From Ruminiclostridium sp. (GTDB lineage: Bacteria; Bacillota; Clostridia; Oscillospirales; Oscillospiraceae), in NCBI GenBank assembly GCA_021442645.1, contig JABUSR010000037.1:1-26223 (forward strand): DNA of 26,223 nucleotides, in the 5' to 3' direction. Below the pieces are notes generated by a model, which was not told where the DNA came from, did not search any database, and saw only the letters and a program-made list of their open reading frames with translations. The first letter of the stretch is position 1; the number at the start of each line of letters is the position of its first letter. A program made the position numbers and the translations under genes. Below, one piece after another: positions 24,766-26,223 of this stretch.

Positions 24766-24858
24766 TTGAAATTTAGGCTGGATAAGATGTCGAGTGAAAT
24801 TCTCGGTATCTTGTCCGTCTTTTTTGTTATGGGTGATGATGATTATGAAACAAAATAG
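24766..24858 (+). CDS. Putative leader peptide upstream of the second MATE gene
   Basis: A 30-codon frame starting at TTG 24766, ten bases after GGAGGG (24750-24755) and just after two in-frame stops. It begins (M)KFRLDKMSSEILGILSV and ends MGDDDYETK. It runs through the entire terminator hairpin at 24780-24825 and stops 13 bases inside the MATE gene in another frame. This layout is that of leader peptides that control downstream resistance genes by ribosome position. An alternative start is ATG 24787. Expression is unproven. Confidence 0.4.
   Translation: MKFRLDKMSSEILGILSVFFVMGDDDYETK
24780..24825 (+). terminator. Intrinsic terminator inside the MATE leader (probable attenuator)
   Basis: A 15-pair stem (left arm 24780-24794, GGATAAGATGTCGAG; right arm 24802-24816, CTCGGTATCTTGTCC; three G-U pairs, loop TGAAATT), then GTC and six T residues. 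It sits 20 bases upstream of the MATE start codon, in the direction of transcription, so it should block expression unless disrupted. Confidence 0.75.
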
Positions 24859-26188
24859 CTTGACAGAGGGAAGCATTTTAAAGGCGCTGATAGGATTTGC
24901 TTTGCCTGTTTTAGGGGCACTTTTTCTGCAAGCTCTGTACGGTGCAGTTGATTTATTGGTTGTAGGAAAATTTGCTGATGTTGCAGAACAGTCGGGGGTG
25001 GCATCCGGCAGCATGTTTACTACAACGTTGACGGGTGTGATATCTGCTTTTGCAATTGGACTAACTGTTATGGTAGGAGAGGCTGTAGGCGAGAAGAATA
25101 CAGAAAAAGTTAAAAAGAGTATCGGGACCGGGATTTGCATTTTAGCGATCATCGCTGTTTTATCGACTATTATTATTGCGCCGCTTGCAGGTACCGTAGC
25201 TAACGCTATGCATGCGCCTCCGGAAGCCGTTGTACAAACTACAGAATATATCAGAATATGTGGTTTGGGCTTGTTTTTTATCATTTTTTATAATGTGTTA
25301 GCAGCTATATTCAGAGGGATGGGAGACGCAAAAACGCCTTTAATCACTGTTATTGTAGCTTGCATTATAAATATTATTGCGGATTTGGTTTTTGTAATCG
25401 TCTTTGGATGGGGCGCAAAAGGTGCTGCGATTGCAACGGTCTTAGCGCAGGCAATGAGCGTTATTATATCTGTTGTTCTAATCAGAAAAAGAGGAAGTTC
25501 CTTTGGCTTTTCTGTAAAGGATTTAAAAATTTCCAAGTGGTATGCTAAAAAGATGTTCCTTGTGGGGACGCCTGTAGCGGTTCAGGAATTGCTTGTTGGC
25601 TTATCTTTTATTTTTATTCAGTCCACGGTAAATTCTATAGGTGTCATTGCGTCCGGGGGAGTAGGTATCGGTGAAAAAGTATGTGCCTTTTTAATGTTGG
25701 TTGCTTCCAGCTACATGCAATCTATGGCTGCATTTACAGCACAGAATAATGGGGCAGGCAAGCATGAGCGTGCCAAAAAAGGTCTGAAGATTGGAATTTC
25801 TACTGCTTTTATTGCCGGGGTGACAATGGGGCTTTTGGCATTTTTTGCGGGGGATGTGATTTCATCCGTCTTTACCAACGAACCGGCCGTTATTGTTGCG
25901 GCGCACAGCTATCTGAAGGCGTACGCAATTGATTGTCTGCTTACGGCAGTTCTATTTTGCTTCATTGGGTACTATAATGGAAATGAGCATACAATGTTTG
26001 TGCTGCTACAAGGAATAGTAGGTGCTTTTTGTGCAAGAATTCCTCTTGTTATGCTTTTTAATAAGCTGTCAGAAGGAGATTTGTTTTGTATTGGATTGGC
26101 AACTCCTTGTTCATCGGTGGTGCAGATTGTACTTTGCGTCCTGGCATATTTTGTTTTTGAGAAAAAACTGATACTCAAAGCTGATTAA
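24845..26188 (+). CDS. MATE family efflux transporter in AT-rich segment
   Basis: A 447-residue MATE exporter with about twelve membrane spans. A longer frame reaches a GTG at 24794, but that lies in the terminator stem; the start at 24845 (MKQNSLTEGSILKALIGFALPVLGALF) gives the standard family N-terminus. The motif ALYGAVDLLVVGKFAD and IGLTVMVGEAVGEKN identify the family, and the duplicated half begins near GTPVAVQELLVGLSF. Codons are AT-rich (many TTT, ATT, AAA), unlike the genes to the left and unlike the MATE at 21312, which points to recent acquisition. The leader ORF and terminator upstream suggest drug-inducible expression. The substrate is unknown. Confidence 0.92.
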   Translation: MKQNSLTEGSILKALIGFALPVLGALFLQALYGAVDLLVVGKFADVAEQSGVASGSMFTTTLTGVISAFAIGLTVMVGEAVGEKNTEKVKKSIGTGICILAIIAVLSTIIIAPLAGTVANAMHAPPEAVVQTTEYIRICGLGLFFIIFYNVLAAIFRGMGDAKTPLITVIVACIINIIADLVFVIVFGWGAKGAAIATVLAQAMSVIISVVLIRKRGSSFGFSVKDLKISKWYAKKMFLVGTPVAVQELLVGLSFIFIQSTVNSIGVIASGGVGIGEKVCAFLMLVASSYMQSMAAFTAQNNGAGKHERAKKGLKIGISTAFIAGVTMGLLAFFAGDVISSVFTNEPAVIVAAHSYLKAYAIDCLLTAVLFCFIGYYNGNEHTMFVLLQGIVGAFCARIPLVMLFNKLSEGDLFCIGLATPCSSVVQIVLCVLAYFVFEKKLILKAD

Positions 26189-26214
26189 AAATAGACATTT
26201 TTAATCAGCGCTTT
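26180..26214 (+). terminator. Probable terminator of the second MATE gene
   Basis: GCTGATTAAAAAT / ATTTTTAATCAGC, 13 perfect pairs with loop AGAC; the MATE stop codon lies within the left arm. It is followed by GCTTTTG, a short T-run. Confidence 0.6.
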
Positions 26215-26223
26215 TGAAGCATC

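Noticed and set aside
1..26223. CRISPR arrays, insertion sequences, integrases, toxin-antitoxin pairs
   Set aside because: No regularly spaced repeats, transposase or integrase motifs, or small convincing toxin-antitoxin pairs were seen on either strand.

Overview
The window looks like chromosomal DNA from an anaerobic Clostridia-type Firmicute, most likely an Oscillospiraceae-like gut bacterium. This is inferred, not proven. The support is a moderately GC-rich coding style, strong AGGAGG ribosome sites, sigma-A promoters with 17-base spacers, a type A RNase P RNA, GSI-alpha type glutamine synthetase, two butyryl-CoA-dehydrogenase-like flavoproteins, and DUF975, UPF0340 and split ThrE-type proteins. 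No transposase, phage gene, CRISPR array, tRNA or rRNA gene is visible.

Layout. 1-6500: the 3' part of a TSUP permease, two tandem paralogous lipoproteins, a DUF975 membrane protein, a two-gene ThrE-type exporter, a UPF0340 protein and a Vat-family acetyltransferase. 6500-9500: an acyl-CoA dehydrogenase (minus strand) and azlCD (plus strand), divergent across a long intergenic region that holds an orphan terminator-like hairpin, a dyad and a good azlCD promoter. 9510-16300: a minus-strand biosynthetic block, glnA followed by carA and carB. The carB reading frame continues without a stop into a complete diaminopimelate-epimerase-like domain (CarB-DapF fusion). 16600-22700: a plus-strand housekeeping block of purC, glmS, nadE, rnpB, a cytidylate-kinase-like gene and a MATE transporter. 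23000-24270: a second acyl-CoA dehydrogenase with its own terminator. 24270-26223: an AT-richer, foreign-looking segment with a truncated sigma-factor start and a second MATE pump.

Functional themes. Glutamine made by GlnA is the nitrogen donor for CarAB and GlmS, so nitrogen assimilation, pyrimidine/arginine precursors and amino-sugar synthesis lie close together. The epimerase domain fused to CarB would add the lysine/peptidoglycan branch, but it has Ala where the first catalytic Cys of DapF normally lies. Several exporters (TSUP, ThrE-type, AzlCD, two MATE) and a Vat-type acetyltransferase give the rest of the window a transport and resistance flavour.

Most notable items: (1) the CarB-DapF fusion and its altered active site; (2) a leader ORF plus intrinsic terminator in front of the second MATE gene, which looks like ribosome-controlled attenuation; (3) a terminator-like hairpin inside the glnA leader; (4) azlC apparently starting at ATC; (5) a sigma-factor stub at the edge of the AT-rich segment; (6) an orphan terminator between divergent genes. 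Family calls rest on reading the translations; no database search was made.
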